Positions 25,022 through 33,311 of a stretch of DNA of 56,265 bases are shown piece by piece. Made by a program: the position numbers and the translations under genes. The notes under the pieces were generated by a model that worked only from the letters and a program-made list of their open reading frames with translations, was not told the origin of the DNA and searched no databases. Numbering within the stretch: the stretch's first letter is position 1; every line of letters begins with the position of its first letter. Origin of the DNA: an uncultured Flavonifractor sp. (GTDB lineage: Bacteria > Bacillota > Clostridia > Oscillospirales > Oscillospiraceae); the NCBI RefSeq assembly GCF_944385615.1, contig NZ_CALWXV010000009.1, positions 1 to 56,265 of the forward strand. Direction: 5' to 3'.

Positions 25022-26407
25022 GTGGCAAAGCGAGAAAATGATCTGGGCCGGGACCCGATCGGCAAGCTGCTGCTGCGGCTGGCGCTGCCCTCGGTGACCG
25101 CCCAGCTGGTCAATGCCCTGTACAACATCGTGGACCGCATTTACATCGGCCACATCGAGGAGGTGGGGGATCTGGCCCTCACCGGCCTGGGGGTGTGTTT
25201 CCCGGTACTGATGTTCGTCTCCGCCATTTCCGCCCTGGTGGGCATGGGAGGCGGCTCCCGTGCGGTGGTGCGCATGGGAGAGGGGAAGGAGGACCAGGCC
25301 AACGCCATTCTGGGCAACTGTACCGCCCTGCTTATCACCCTCTCCGTTTTGGTGACCGCCTTCTTTCTGGCGGTAAAGGAGCCCATGCTCCTCCTCTTCG
25401 GCGCTACGGCGGACACCCTTCCCTTCGCCAGCGACTACCTTACCATCTATCTGTGGGGCACCATTTTTGTGGAGCTGTCCCTGGGCCTGAACTTCTTTAT
25501 CACCTCCCAGGGCTTTTCCACCATCTCCATGGCCACGGTGCTCATTGGCGCGGTGACCAACATCGTGCTGGACCCCATCTTTATCTTCGGCTTTGGTATG
25601 GGAGTACAGGGGGCCGCTCTGGCCACCATCACCGCCCAGGCGGTGTCGGCCATCTGGGTGCTCCGCTTCCTCAGCGGCAAACGTACCAAGCTGAGACTGC
25701 AAAAGAAATTCTTCCGCTTGAATCCCAAGGTGCTGGCCCCAGTGGTGGCGCTGGGAGTATCCCCCTTCATCATGAACGCCACCGAGAGCCTGGTGAACAT
25801 CGCCTTTAATTCCTCCCTGAAGGCCTACGGCGGAAACCCCGCCGTGGGGGCCATGACCATCTGCTCCAGTGTCTTGCAGGTCTTTTTCCTGCTGCTTCAG
25901 GGCATCGCCCAGGGAGCCCAGCCCATCATCGGCTTCAACTACGGCGCCGGTCAGCTGGACCGGGTGAAAAAGGCCTTCAAGCTTCTGATTATCAGCGCCT
26001 TTACCTTCAGCTGCGCCGCCTGTCTGGCCCTGGAACTCTTCCCCCAGGCCTTCGTCATGCTGTTCAACGACAAGCCCGAGCTGGTGGATCTGGCGGTGTG
26101 GGCCCTGCGGATCTACGTGTGCGGTATGTTCATGCTGGGTATCCAGACCTCCTGCCAGCAGACCTTTGTGGCCCTGGGCCAGGCAAAGATCTCCCTGTTT
26201 CTGGCCCTGCTGCGGAAGATCATCCTGCTGCTCCCCCTGATTCTGATCCTGCCCCGGGTCCTGGTGGGGCATCAGGTGATGGCGGTATTCCTGGCCGAGC
26301 CGGTGGCCGATGTTCTGGCCGCCCTCACCACCGGGTGCATGTTCCTGTGGCGGTTCCCCCGGATTCTGGAGCGCCGCCGGCAGGAGCTGGAGAAAAAACA
26401 CGCATAA
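25022..26407 (+). CDS. MATE-family efflux transporter
   Basis: Twelve-helix Na+/H+-coupled multidrug-type exporter of 461 residues. The opening GKLLLRLALPSVTAQLVNALYNIVD is the family's N-terminal signature, and the second half repeats it (ALGVSPFIMNATESLVNIAF); GIAQGAQPIIGFNYGA marks TM8. The start is the GTG at 25022, the only one that keeps the N-terminal helix; no strong ribosome-binding site is seen, fitting coupling to the upstream HD gene. Substrate unknown. Confidence 0.9.
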   Translation: MAKRENDLGRDPIGKLLLRLALPSVTAQLVNALYNIVDRIYIGHIEEVGDLALTGLGVCFPVLMFVSAISALVGMGGGSRAVVRMGEGKEDQANAILGNCTALLITLSVLVTAFFLAVKEPMLLLFGATADTLPFASDYLTIYLWGTIFVELSLGLNFFITSQGFSTISMATVLIGAVTNIVLDPIFIFGFGMGVQGAALATITAQAVSAIWVLRFLSGKRTKLRLQKKFFRLNPKVLAPVVALGVSPFIMNATESLVNIAFNSSLKAYGGNPAVGAMTICSSVLQVFFLLLQGIAQGAQPIIGFNYGAGQLDRVKKAFKLLIISAFTFSCAACLALELFPQAFVMLFNDKPELVDLAVWALRIYVCGMFMLGIQTSCQQTFVALGQAKISLFLALLRKIILLLPLILILPRVLVGHQVMAVFLAEPVADVLAALTTGCMFLWRFPRILERRRQELEKKHA

Positions 26408-26410
26408 ACA

Positions 26411-26434
26411 GCGTGTCGAGAAAGCTCGACACGC
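26411..26434 (+). terminator. hairpin after the MATE gene
   Basis: Stem GCGTGTCGAG / CTCGACACGC with AAAG loop, starting 4 nt after the MATE stop; the T run is weak. Confidence 0.55.
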
Positions 26435-26468
26435 TTCTCAAAAATGCAAGCATTTTTTCGAGGAGATG

Positions 26469-26600
26469 CAGCCCGCCGCGCGCATCCTTTGGCCAATGGG
26501 CCAAAGGCCACACTTGCGGGCTGAGCAGAGTTTTTTCTGAGGCACATGTCCTCAGAAAAAACAGATTTCCACTCTGTTTTGCCGCCTGCGGGCGGCAAAA
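26469..26600. repeat. structured intergenic repeat, copy A
   Basis: Three consecutive stem-loops: SL1 CAGCCCGC/GCGGGCTG (26469-26523) with an inner CTTTGGCC/GGCCAAAG helix; SL2 TTTTTTCTGAGG/CCTCAGAAAAAA (26531-26561) with loop CACATGT; SL3 TTTTGCCGCC/GGCGGCAAAA (26577-26600) with loop TGCG. Copy B at 48303-48430 has the same order, the same SL2 and SL3 loops and spacing, but different stem bases that still pair. No coding sequence. Sequence between 26435-26468 and 26601-26654 shows nothing further. Confidence 0.75.
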
Positions 26601-26654
26601 CTCTGCCGAGGGCTTTTTCCCATACAAGAAACCCTCTTCCTTTTCAATAGGCTG

Positions 26655-26700
26655 AAAAAAGATGTGCCGTAAAACTTTCGTTTTGCGGCACATCTTTTTT
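26655..26700. terminator. bidirectional terminator (MATE / Crp gene)
   Basis: Stem AAAAAAGATGTGCCG / CGGCACATCTTTTTT with an inner TAAAAC/GTTTTG extension; A and T runs on both sides. Confidence 0.9.
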
Positions 26701-26733
26701 ATGTATTTCAGATCTTATTTTTTCTAAGAAAAT

Positions 26734-27333
26734 TCACTCGCCCTGGGCGATCTGGAGCTGGCCGCTCTCCCGCAGGATGCGGCGCAGGCGGCTGAGGGTC
26801 ACCTGGGTCATGCCCAGGAAAGAGGCGATATGCTTGCCGCTGACCCGGTGGTGCAGGCCGGGGTAGGCCCGCAAAAACCACTGGTAGCGGTCCATGGCGT
26901 CGTACTGGTACATGGCGGCCTTTACCTCCCAGTGGCACTTGAGGGCCTTTTGCAGAAAGGCGCTGTACAGGCGGTAGAGCTGGGGCCACTCCTCCATCTG
27001 CTCCAGCAGGGGGACGATGGGCAGCTCCAGCACCTGGCTGTCCTCCAGTGCCTCCACATTGATGGAAGCGGGCTCTCCCAGTACGATGGAGGCGTTGGCC
27101 GGGGCGCCGGGCTCAAAGGCAAAGCAGTCTGTGATATCCCGGCCGCCTGCGTCCAGGAAATAGCCCCGCAGCAGGCCCTGGACCAAAAAACCCACTTTAG
27201 CGGGCCGCTCTCCCTCCCGATAGAGTGCGTGCCCCTTTTTCAGCCGGCGTATCTCCCCCAGCTGTGTGAGCCGTTGAATGAGCGGTTCATCGGTCAGACC
27301 AAACAGGTCACGGTAGAGCTCCGACAGTCCCAT
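26734..27333 (-). CDS. Crp/Fnr-family transcriptional regulator
   Basis: Regulator of 199 residues with an N-terminal cyclic-nucleotide-binding-fold sensor (about 15-120; GHALYREGERPAKVGFLVQGLLRGYF) and a C-terminal winged helix (about 150-195; SGKHIASFLGMTQVTLSRLRRIL). It has no FNR-type cysteine cluster, so oxygen sensing through Fe-S is unlikely; the ligand is unknown. Two in-frame ATGs exist; 27333 is favoured because GGGAG is 6 nt upstream, whereas it abuts the ATG at 27339. The nearest downstream targets are not evident; it is monocistronic. Confidence 0.88.
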   Translation of the reverse strand: MGLSELYRDLFGLTDEPLIQRLTQLGEIRRLKKGHALYREGERPAKVGFLVQGLLRGYFLDAGGRDITDCFAFEPGAPANASIVLGEPASINVEALEDSQVLELPIVPLLEQMEEWPQLYRLYSAFLQKALKCHWEVKAAMYQYDAMDRYQWFLRAYPGLHHRVSGKHIASFLGMTQVTLSRLRRILRESGQLQIAQGE

Positions 27334-27443
27334 TGCCATCTCCCTTTCCGCTAATAATAACGATTTATTTTATCATAGTTTCTCCTTTTTCTACATTATC
27401 CCAGGTTAACTTCCTTAAATTTCCCCAATATTTTTCCAATCAC

Positions 27444-27746
27444 CTATATAAAAAGCGGATTTGCCCAGGGCTGCTCCTCCAGGTCCAGGTCGGAGGCCAC
27501 GAAAAACCGCCCGCTGTTGGAGGAAAAGAGCAGGGACAGCTTGGGGATGCGTCTTTCAAACCGCTCCTGAACCTGGCTGAGGAGCAAATAGTGGTTTTCC
27601 CGGTATTCCAGCCCTTCCACGCCGCCGGCAAAGCGGTTGCCCAGCGTGCGCCAGAAGTTGGCGCTGAACAGCTCCAGCGTGGACAGGATCAGCGCGTCCA
27701 GCTCCTCCACACCCATGATGTGGTTTTCATTCCATCTAATCTCCAT
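27444..27746 (-). CDS. hypothetical protein (100 residues)
   Basis: Not recognised. The product is acidic and soluble with no signal peptide or membrane segment; it mixes helix-rich (EELDALILSTLELFSANFWRTL) and strand-like (KLSLLFSSNSGRFFVASDLDL) segments. AAGGGAGG lies about 10 nt before the ATG. It lies 87 bp downstream of the VOC gene in the same direction, so it may be the third member of the sepF-like/VOC transcription unit. Codon use resembles neighbours, which supports a real gene. Confidence 0.6.
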   Translation of the reverse strand: MEIRWNENHIMGVEELDALILSTLELFSANFWRTLGNRFAGGVEGLEYRENHYLLLSQVQERFERRIPKLSLLFSSNSGRFFVASDLDLEEQPWANPLFI

Positions 27747-27833
27747 TGACGTCAGGCCTCCCTTTTGCCGCTTTCTTTGATAGGCCTATTTTACTACGTC
27801 ATTATGAAGGCTACATGAAATTCCCATACCGGT

Positions 27834-28496
27834 TTAAACGCCCTGGTCGGGATCGCTCTGCTCAAACTCCCACTGCAAACCGTATTTATCCAGAAAAGAA
27901 AAGGAGCGGATCTGACTCAGACACCTGGCCGTCTCGTCATTGCGGGCGTCGGCCTTGCACAGGTCCTGGTCAAAGTAACACACCTGCTCCGGCGTGGTGG
28001 GACTGTGCCGGAACACCCGGTACGCCTCGGTCTCATTGATAAGCCGGGTATTGGGCACGGTCTTGATGTAGGCAAAGGCCTCGTCAATGTTTTCCACCTG
28101 CAAAGTCACATGCCGCACGCCGCTGACATCGTTGGCCTTAAAAAACAGGGGCGTTTTGCGGCCGATGGGATAATGGTACTGCACCAGCTCCAGGGTGAGC
28201 GTGGTCCCCGGCACCTGTAGGTAGGCGATGGATACCTCTCCATGTTCCGGGTCCTCCAAAAAGCCGGAGGCCTGAAAATAACCTTCATTCTGCCAATAGG
28301 GCAGGCAGTAATCAGGCTCCGCCCCCAGCAGCTGCCAGTAATACGCCACCGCCGTACGGATGTGCTCCACCAAAACGCAGATGTGGGACAGGCCGGTAAA
28401 CCGGGGTGGGGCGGGGTGGACCTGCACCGCCTCCGCTTCCTCCTCCAATCCGGCACAAAGAGGACTGACACAGGGCATCATTTCTTTGGTTTTCAT
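27834..28496 (-). CDS. VOC-superfamily (glyoxalase-fold) metalloprotein
   Basis: Protein of 220 residues with two paired beta-alpha-beta-beta-beta modules. The metal-ligand pattern of catalytic VOC enzymes appears complete: H38 (GLSHICVLV), E103 (TLTLELVQ), H129 (GVRHVTLQV) and E210 (LQWEFEQ). This resembles glyoxalase/methylmalonyl-CoA-epimerase-type enzymes more than drug-binding resistance proteins. A 30-residue N-terminal extension with two cysteines is unusual. Its ATG overlaps the stop of the SepF-like gene (28494-28496), so the two are translated together. Substrate unknown. Confidence 0.8.
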   Translation of the reverse strand: MKTKEMMPCVSPLCAGLEEEAEAVQVHPAPPRFTGLSHICVLVEHIRTAVAYYWQLLGAEPDYCLPYWQNEGYFQASGFLEDPEHGEVSIAYLQVPGTTLTLELVQYHYPIGRKTPLFFKANDVSGVRHVTLQVENIDEAFAYIKTVPNTRLINETEAYRVFRHSPTTPEQVCYFDQDLCKADARNDETARCLSQIRSFSFLDKYGLQWEFEQSDPDQGV

Positions 28497-28816
28497 AGGA
28501 TCACACCTTCTGACAGTATGCTGTTGGACGCCTGCGGGCCGCCCGAGAGATAAAAGTGAAAGTCGTCTACCCGCCGGATGAAGCCGCCCTTGGCGTACAC
28601 CACGCCGGAGAGAAAGTGGAGGGTACGCTGGGCCACCTCCACATCCATGTCCTCCAGATGGACCTCCACCGCCCGCAGGCTCATCAGCTGCCGGGCGGCG
28701 TGCTCCAGATCCGCCGAGGAACGTAAGCGTACAAGGAGGGGCCTGGCCTGGGTCCAGCTCTGAATGGAAATCACGTTGTCCTGTTGTTCAAAATCAATTG
28801 ATCTGATTGCTTCCAT
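28493..28816 (-). CDS. SepF-like protein (paralogue)
   Basis: Protein of 107 residues related to the SepF core domain. Its segment LEDMDVEVAQRTLHFLSGVVYAKGGFIRRV lines up with the main SepF sequence around LSGVAYANEGKIKKV at residues 110-145, and the preceding VISIQSW-TQ-LV pattern also aligns. It lacks SepF's amphipathic membrane helix and linker, so it probably cannot tether to membrane alone; it might pair with SepF or work elsewhere. AGGAGGAG lies about 6 nt before ATG 28816. First gene of the unit with the VOC protein; divergent from the LytTR two-component pair. Confidence 0.8.
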   Translation of the reverse strand: MEAIRSIDFEQQDNVISIQSWTQARPLLVRLRSSADLEHAARQLMSLRAVEVHLEDMDVEVAQRTLHFLSGVVYAKGGFIRRVDDFHFYLSGGPQASNSILSEGVIL

Positions 28817-28924
28817 AATGCGCTCCTCCTCTGTTTTTGCCGGGTATTCAGCCGGAAAAGACGCCGGATGGCCCCGGCCCCCTTCCCCATGTCATGCCCC
28901 TTGACGGCTCATCGCCTTCATGTT

Positions 28925-28954
28925 ATTGTAAACTTAATCTATTTTTACCCGATT
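28925..28954 (-). promoter_or_regulatory. candidate promoter of the sepF-like/VOC unit
   Basis: Minus strand: TACAAT (28930-28925) with a poor -35 region 17 bp upstream. A weak -35 next to upstream direct repeats suggests dependence on an activator. Confidence 0.4.
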
Positions 28955-28963
28955 TGGTAGCAC

Positions 28964-28996
28964 TTGTGCAAAATTTAGTCCTATTTGCGCAAAATT
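28964..28996. promoter_or_regulatory. direct repeats, candidate LytTR-binding site
   Basis: TTGTGCAAAATT (28964-28975) and TTGCGCAAAATT (28985-28996) differ at one position and are 21 bp apart start to start, i.e. two helical turns. LytTR-domain regulators such as AgrA bind paired direct repeats with this spacing. The site lies upstream of the divergent sepF-like promoter and just before the regulator gene. Apart from this site and the weak promoter, 28817-29027 shows nothing else. Confidence 0.6.
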
Positions 28997-29027
28997 CGAC
29001 AATTTTTTAGAAAGCGGGTGGATGCCT

Positions 29028-29780
29028 ATGGTACAAGTAGCGGTTTGTGACGACGATCCCGACTACCTGCACAAAATGACAGATCTTCTCCATGTATATT
29101 TTCAGACCCATTCCACGCTCCACGGACAGATCTCCGTTTTTCAGCGGGGGGAGGAACTGCTGGAACAGGCCGGGGCACAGAGCGGTTTTGACCTCTACCT
29201 TTTGGACGTGCTCATGCCGGGGCTCAACGGCATCCAGACCGGCCACCGGCTGCGGGAGCTGGGGGACGGAGGGGAGATCATCTATCTGTCCACGTCAGAC
29301 GATTACGCGGTGGACAGCTATGACGTATCCGCTTTTTTCTACCTGCTGAAACCGGTGGACCGGGAGAAGCTCTTTTCGGTGCTGGACCGGGCGGTAGCGC
29401 AGCTGGAGCGGCGGCGCAGCAGTCGGATAAACAGCGTTGTCATCGTAAGCACGCCCCAGGGCCCCCGGCGGGTCCGTATGGAGGATATCCGGTATGTGGA
29501 GCGGGTGGGGCGCATCATGCGCTACCACTGTGCCGGCGAGGTGGTGGACTCCCAAAGCATTCGGACCTCTTTTAAGGAGATGACCGCCCCCCTTTTGTCC
29601 GACGGCCGGTTTTACCGGTGCGGCGCCAGCTTTGTGCTCAACTTCCAGCACATCACCGGGGTGCGGGGCCAGAGTGCCCTGCTGGATGACGGCGGGGTCC
29701 TGCCGCTGCCCCGGATGGCGGTGGCCGCTTTTAAAAACGCGTGGGGGAAATTCTGGCTGGAGGAAAACACAACCTGGTAG
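29028..29780 (+). CDS. LytTR-family response regulator
   Basis: Response regulator of 250 residues. The receiver domain (1-120) has the acidic pocket VCDDDP (8-10), phospho-acceptor D60 (LYLLDVLMPG) and the conserved LLKPV lysine near 112; a LytTR DNA-binding domain follows (about 140-240; VRMEDIRYVERVGRIMRYHC). The ATG at 29028 is 6 nt after GGGTGG; the ATG at 29022 abuts it. It precedes its probable partner kinase and diverges from the sepF-like/VOC unit. Confidence 0.9.
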   Translation: MVQVAVCDDDPDYLHKMTDLLHVYFQTHSTLHGQISVFQRGEELLEQAGAQSGFDLYLLDVLMPGLNGIQTGHRLRELGDGGEIIYLSTSDDYAVDSYDVSAFFYLLKPVDREKLFSVLDRAVAQLERRRSSRINSVVIVSTPQGPRRVRMEDIRYVERVGRIMRYHCAGEVVDSQSIRTSFKEMTAPLLSDGRFYRCGASFVLNFQHITGVRGQSALLDDGGVLPLPRMAVAAFKNAWGKFWLEENTTW

Positions 29781-29854
29781 GACGTCCTCGGGGGCAAATC
29801 GTCCTGACCCTGTTGGCCCATTAAAAACAGAGTATTGGAAAAGGGGATGAGATA

Positions 29855-31141
29855 TTGGTGGAATACAGCATAGGATTTTTGATTGTTCGCAGCTTTTTTA
29901 TCACCATTATGACCCTGGGTATGATGGCCAGCCTGACAGACTTCCGTTTCAGCGTTCGGAAACTGCTGGTGATTCTGCTGGTCTATCTGAGTTGGGTGGC
30001 GTTCTCCTGCGGGGTACTGCTGTATGTGGGGGGAGAGGTGCTGCTGCTGCGGGTGTTCCTGCTGAACGTATCGTTTCCCGCCATCCTGATCTCCTATTGG
30101 GCGGCCAAGGACACCCCCGCCCTGGCAGTATTCAACTACATGACACAGATCGTCTTTTCCCTGGTGGCCGCCTCATTCTGCCGGATGCTGACCGAGCTGT
30201 GGAAGCTGCCCCCCATGATGAATTTTGTGTTCATGTGTCTGTTTTACCTGCCGGTGATCTGGCTGGAATGGCGGTTTTTGCGGCAGCCCTTCCGGGCGCT
30301 GGCCGCTGTCCTGCCCACCCGTTGGTGGTGGGTACTGACCCCCATCCCCTGCATATTTTGCGCCTATCTGATCCTTCTGGCCACATGGCCCCAGAGCTAT
30401 ATGGACAACGACATCCAGCGTATCTATCTCTACACTGCGATTCTGCCGCTTCTGGTGGTGTACATCAGCGTCTTTATAGGGCTTCATAACCAGTATTACG
30501 TCCAGCTGGAGCGGCAGAACGCCGCTCTGGTGGCCATTCAGGTCTCGGCCCTCCAGCAAAAATTGCAGGCCACAAGGGACACGGCGGAAACTGTAAATAT
30601 CCTTCGCCATGATCTGCGCCACCGCCTTCAGACGGCGGCGGAGCTGGTGGCCCGGGGAGACCGGGAGGAGGCGCTGGCCTTTCTGGACGCCGCCCAAATG
30701 CGGCTGAACCAGCAAAAGCCGGTGCGCTGGTGCCGCCCCCCGGTGCTGGACGCCATGTTCTCCTCCTATTTTGAGCAGGCCCGGCGGCAGGAGATCGCCG
30801 TAGACGCCCAGATCGCCCTGCCCGACCAGCTGCCGGTGGACGAGGGGGAGCTGGCTGTGGTCTTTGCCAACGCCCTGGAAAACGCCATCCACGCCTGCGC
30901 CGCTCTGCCCCCGGAGCAGCGGGCGTTGTGGTGCAAGGTCATCTCCCGGCCCAGCATTATGCTGGAGATCTCCAATCCCTGCGCCGGACCGGTGACCTTT
31001 GACAGAAAGGGCTTGCCGGTATCCAGCCAGCAGGGACACGGTCTGGGAAGCCGGTCCATCTATGCCTTTTGTCAGAAATACGGAGCCAGCCTGAAGTTTT
31101 GCTATGAAAACGGGTGGTTTTCCATGCGGCTGGTTTTGTAA
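29855..31141 (+). CDS. GHKL-type sensor histidine kinase (AgrC/VirS-like)
   Basis: Membrane kinase of 428 residues. The N-terminal half (about 1-210) has six or seven hydrophobic helices and no large external domain, as in peptide-sensing AgrC-like kinases. A coiled linker leads to the H box NILRHDLRHRLQ with H252, and the ATPase domain has the N box N339-ALEN-AIHAC and a G box GHGLGSRSIYAF. The start codon is TTG 29855 (GTG 29858 possible) behind AAGGGGATGAG. No pheromone precursor gene was found nearby, so the signal is unknown. Confidence 0.9.
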   Translation: MVEYSIGFLIVRSFFITIMTLGMMASLTDFRFSVRKLLVILLVYLSWVAFSCGVLLYVGGEVLLLRVFLLNVSFPAILISYWAAKDTPALAVFNYMTQIVFSLVAASFCRMLTELWKLPPMMNFVFMCLFYLPVIWLEWRFLRQPFRALAAVLPTRWWWVLTPIPCIFCAYLILLATWPQSYMDNDIQRIYLYTAILPLLVVYISVFIGLHNQYYVQLERQNAALVAIQVSALQQKLQATRDTAETVNILRHDLRHRLQTAAELVARGDREEALAFLDAAQMRLNQQKPVRWCRPPVLDAMFSSYFEQARRQEIAVDAQIALPDQLPVDEGELAVVFANALENAIHACAALPPEQRALWCKVISRPSIMLEISNPCAGPVTFDRKGLPVSSQQGHGLGSRSIYAFCQKYGASLKFCYENGWFSMRLVL

Positions 31142-31150
31142 GGCCCATCA

Positions 31151-31178
31151 CATATCCGCCCTTTCCCACGCATATATA
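31151..31178 (+). promoter_or_regulatory. candidate sigma-E promoter for spoIIID
   Basis: CATATC (31151-31156), a 14-bp spacer and CATATATA (31171-31178) resemble the mother-cell sigma-E consensus (ATA-rich -35, CATA-type -10). It fits the known control of spoIIID but is read by eye. Confidence 0.45.
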
Positions 31179-31213
31179 TGCCCCGTGAGAATCATTGCGG
31201 GGAGTGTTGCTGT

Positions 31214-31462
31214 TTGAAAGGGAACATTGAGGAGCGCGCCTGCCGGCTGGCGCTTTACATCATAGAGAACCGTGCCACGGTGCGGACCGCCGCCCGGCAA
31301 TTCGGCATCAGCAAATCCACCGTACACAAAGATTTGAGCGAACGCCTGCCCTCCTTCAACCGGCCCCTCTATCTCCAGGTCAAGGGGGTGCTGGAGGAAA
31401 ACAAGGCGGAACGGCACATCCGGGGCGGCATCGCCACCCGGCGGAAATACAAAGGGGTTTGA
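31214..31462 (+). CDS. spoIIID: sporulation transcriptional regulator SpoIIID
   Basis: Small helix-turn-helix protein (82 residues) that reshapes mother-cell gene expression during sporulation. The core TVRTAARQFGISKSTVHKDLSERLP and the basic C-terminal HIRGGIATRRKYK are diagnostic. The start is TTG 31214 with GGGGAG about 10 nt upstream; this yields MKGNIEERACRLALYIIENRA, matching SpoIIID proteins of other Clostridia, whereas the ATG at 31178 would add a Cys-rich leader not seen in the family. Followed by a bidirectional terminator shared with RNase Y. Confidence 0.95.
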   Translation: MKGNIEERACRLALYIIENRATVRTAARQFGISKSTVHKDLSERLPSFNRPLYLQVKGVLEENKAERHIRGGIATRRKYKGV

Positions 31463-31481
31463 TACCCGGCGCAAGCCATAA

Positions 31482-31517
31482 AAAACAGGCGGGCCGCTGA
31501 CGCGGCCCGCCTGTTTT
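31482..31517. terminator. bidirectional terminator (spoIIID / rny)
   Basis: Sixteen-bp stem AAAACAGGCGGGCCGC (31482-31497) / GCGGCCCGCCTGTTTT (31502-31517). Confidence 0.92.
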
Positions 31518-31536
31518 GCTATTTTTTCGGTTTTGA

Positions 31537-33084
31537 TTACTTGGCGTAATCCACCACTTTGGTCTCCCGGATCATATTCACCTTGATCTGGCCGGGGTAT
31601 TCCAGCTCTTCCTCGATCTTCTTGGCGATCTCCCGGGCCAGCAGCACCATCTGGTCCTCGCTGACCTTGTCGGGGGCCACCATGATGCGGACCTCCCGGC
31701 CCGCCTGGATGGCGTAGGACTTCTCCACACCAGGGAAGGAAGAGGTGACCTCCTCCAGCTTCTCCAGACGCTTGATGTAGTTCTCCAGGTTCTCCCGCCG
31801 GGCGCCGGGCCTGGCGGCAGAGATGGCGTCGGCCGCCTGCACCAGGCAGGCCACCACCGTCTTGGGCTCCACATCGTTGTGGTGGGCCTCGATGGCGTGG
31901 ATCACGTTCTCGCTCTCCCGGTACTTCCGGGCCAGCTCCACGCCGATCTGGACGTGGGAGCCCTCCACCTCATGGTCGATGGCCTTACCCAAATCGTGGA
32001 GCAGGCCGGCCCGCTTGGCCTCGGTGATGTCGGCGCCGATCTCGGCGGCCAGCAGACCGGCCAGATGGGCCACCTCGATGGAGTGGTTGAGCACGTTCTG
32101 GCCGTAGCTGGTGCGGTAGCGCATCCGGCCCAGCAGTTTGATCAGCTCCGGGTGCAGTCCGTGGACGTTGGTCTCGAACACGGCCCGCTCGCCCTCAGCC
32201 TTGATGGTGGCGTCCACCTCCCGCTTGGCCTTCTCCACCATTTCCTCGATGCGGGTGGGGTGGATGCGGCCGTCCTGGATCAGCTTCTCCAGAGCCAGCC
32301 GGGCAATCTCCCGGCGGACGGGGTCGAAGCAGGAGACGGTAATCACCTCGGGGGTATCGTCGATGTTCAGGTCCACCCCGGTCAGGGTCTCCAGGGTGCG
32401 GATGTTGCGGCCTTCGCGGCCAATGATGCGCCCCTTCATCTCGTCGTTGGGCAGGGGTACCACAGAGACGGTGGCTTCCGCCACATGGTCCGCGGCGCAG
32501 CGCTGGATGGCCAGGGACAGGATCTCCTTGGCCCGCTGGTCGGCTTCCTCCTTGAACTGGGCCTCGATCTCCCGCACCTTCATGGCCGACTCGTGGGTCA
32601 CTTCCTCGGCCAGCTGGTTGATGAGATAGTCCTTGGCCTCCTCGGCGGTGAAGCCGGAAATGCGCTCCAGCACCTCCATCTGGGTCTTTTTCACGGTGGC
32701 CACCTCTTCCCGGGCCGCTTCCAGCTCGGTCAGCTTGCGCTGTAAGGTGTCCTCTTTCTTCTCAATGTTCTCGGTCTTGCGGTCCAGGTTCTCTTCCTTC
32801 TGCTGCAAGCGCCGCTCCTGCTTTTGCAGGTCGGCCCGGCGCTCCTTGACCTCGCGCTCGTACTCGTTGCGGGCCTGAAGGATCTCCTCCTTGGCCTCCA
32901 CCAGCGCCTCTCGCTTCTTGCTCTCGGCGCTCTTGATGGACTCGTTGATGATGCGCTTGGCCTCCTCCTCGGCACTGGAGATCTCCTTCTCCGCCACCTT
33001 GCGGCGGTACTGGATGCCCAGGATGAAAAATACCACAGCCGCGACCACGAACGCGATGACGGCTGCTAATATGACAGGCAACAT
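31537..33084 (-). CDS. rny: ribonuclease Y
   Basis: Membrane-anchored endoribonuclease that starts mRNA decay. The 515 residues give a membrane helix (about 3-22), a long Lys/Glu-rich coiled coil (about 25-190), a KH RNA-binding domain with [15 protein letters not shown], and an HD catalytic domain with [12 protein letters not shown]. Length and order match RNase Y exactly. GGAGG is somewhat far (about 14 nt) from ATG 33084. The nearest neighbours are unrelated. Confidence 0.97.
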   Translation of the reverse strand: MLPVILAAVIAFVVAAVVFFILGIQYRRKVAEKEISSAEEEAKRIINESIKSAESKKREALVEAKEEILQARNEYEREVKERRADLQKQERRLQQKEENLDRKTENIEKKEDTLQRKLTELEAAREEVATVKKTQMEVLERISGFTAEEAKDYLINQLAEEVTHESAMKVREIEAQFKEEADQRAKEILSLAIQRCAADHVAEATVSVVPLPNDEMKGRIIGREGRNIRTLETLTGVDLNIDDTPEVITVSCFDPVRREIARLALEKLIQDGRIHPTRIEEMVEKAKREVDATIKAEGERAVFETNVHGLHPELIKLLGRMRYRTSYGQNVLNHSIEVAHLAGLLAAEIGADITEAKRAGLLHDLGKAIDHEVEGSHVQIGVELARKYRESENVIHAIEAHHNDVEPKTVVACLVQAADAISAARPGARRENLENYIKRLEKLEEVTSSFPGVEKSYAIQAGREVRIMVAPDKVSEDQMVLLAREIAKKIEEELEYPGQIKVNMIRETKVVDYAK

Positions 33085-33229
33085 GAGCCGGGTTCACACC
33101 TCCATTTGTTTGGATTTTTCTTTCATTGGTTTTGTTCAATTCCCAAGTGGGCAGAGGGGCCGGATTTGTCCGACCCGTACAAAAATTTGAAGAGCGTACC
33201 CCTTGCCCTTCAAAATATGCACCGAATCT

Positions 33230-33258
33230 ATTGTAAGGCTGTCCGCCGCTCCTGTCAA
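33230..33258 (-). promoter_or_regulatory. rny promoter
   Basis: Minus strand: TTGACA (33258-33253), 17 bp, TACAAT (33235-33230). The leader to the rny start is about 140 nt. Confidence 0.75.
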
Positions 33259-33311
33259 GAAAATTCCGCGCCGGAAGAATCGTTCCCTGCCTTATTTCCC
33301 GGGAAAAGGCG

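Noticed and set aside
26435-26693. Short open frames over structured repeat A
   Set aside because: They coincide with the hairpins and lack ribosome-binding sites.
27834-28496. Bleomycin-resistance-type antibiotic binding protein
   Set aside because: The metal-binding H-E-H-E residues are present, which fits VOC enzymes better than binding proteins; no resistance context.
29781-29854. Pheromone-peptide gene between the LytTR regulator and its kinase
   Set aside because: The 74-bp gap has no credible short coding frame with a leader.
31178-31213. N-terminal extension of SpoIIID containing a Cys cluster
   Set aside because: The TTG at 31214 has a good ribosome-binding site and gives the family N-terminus; the extension overlaps the likely promoter.
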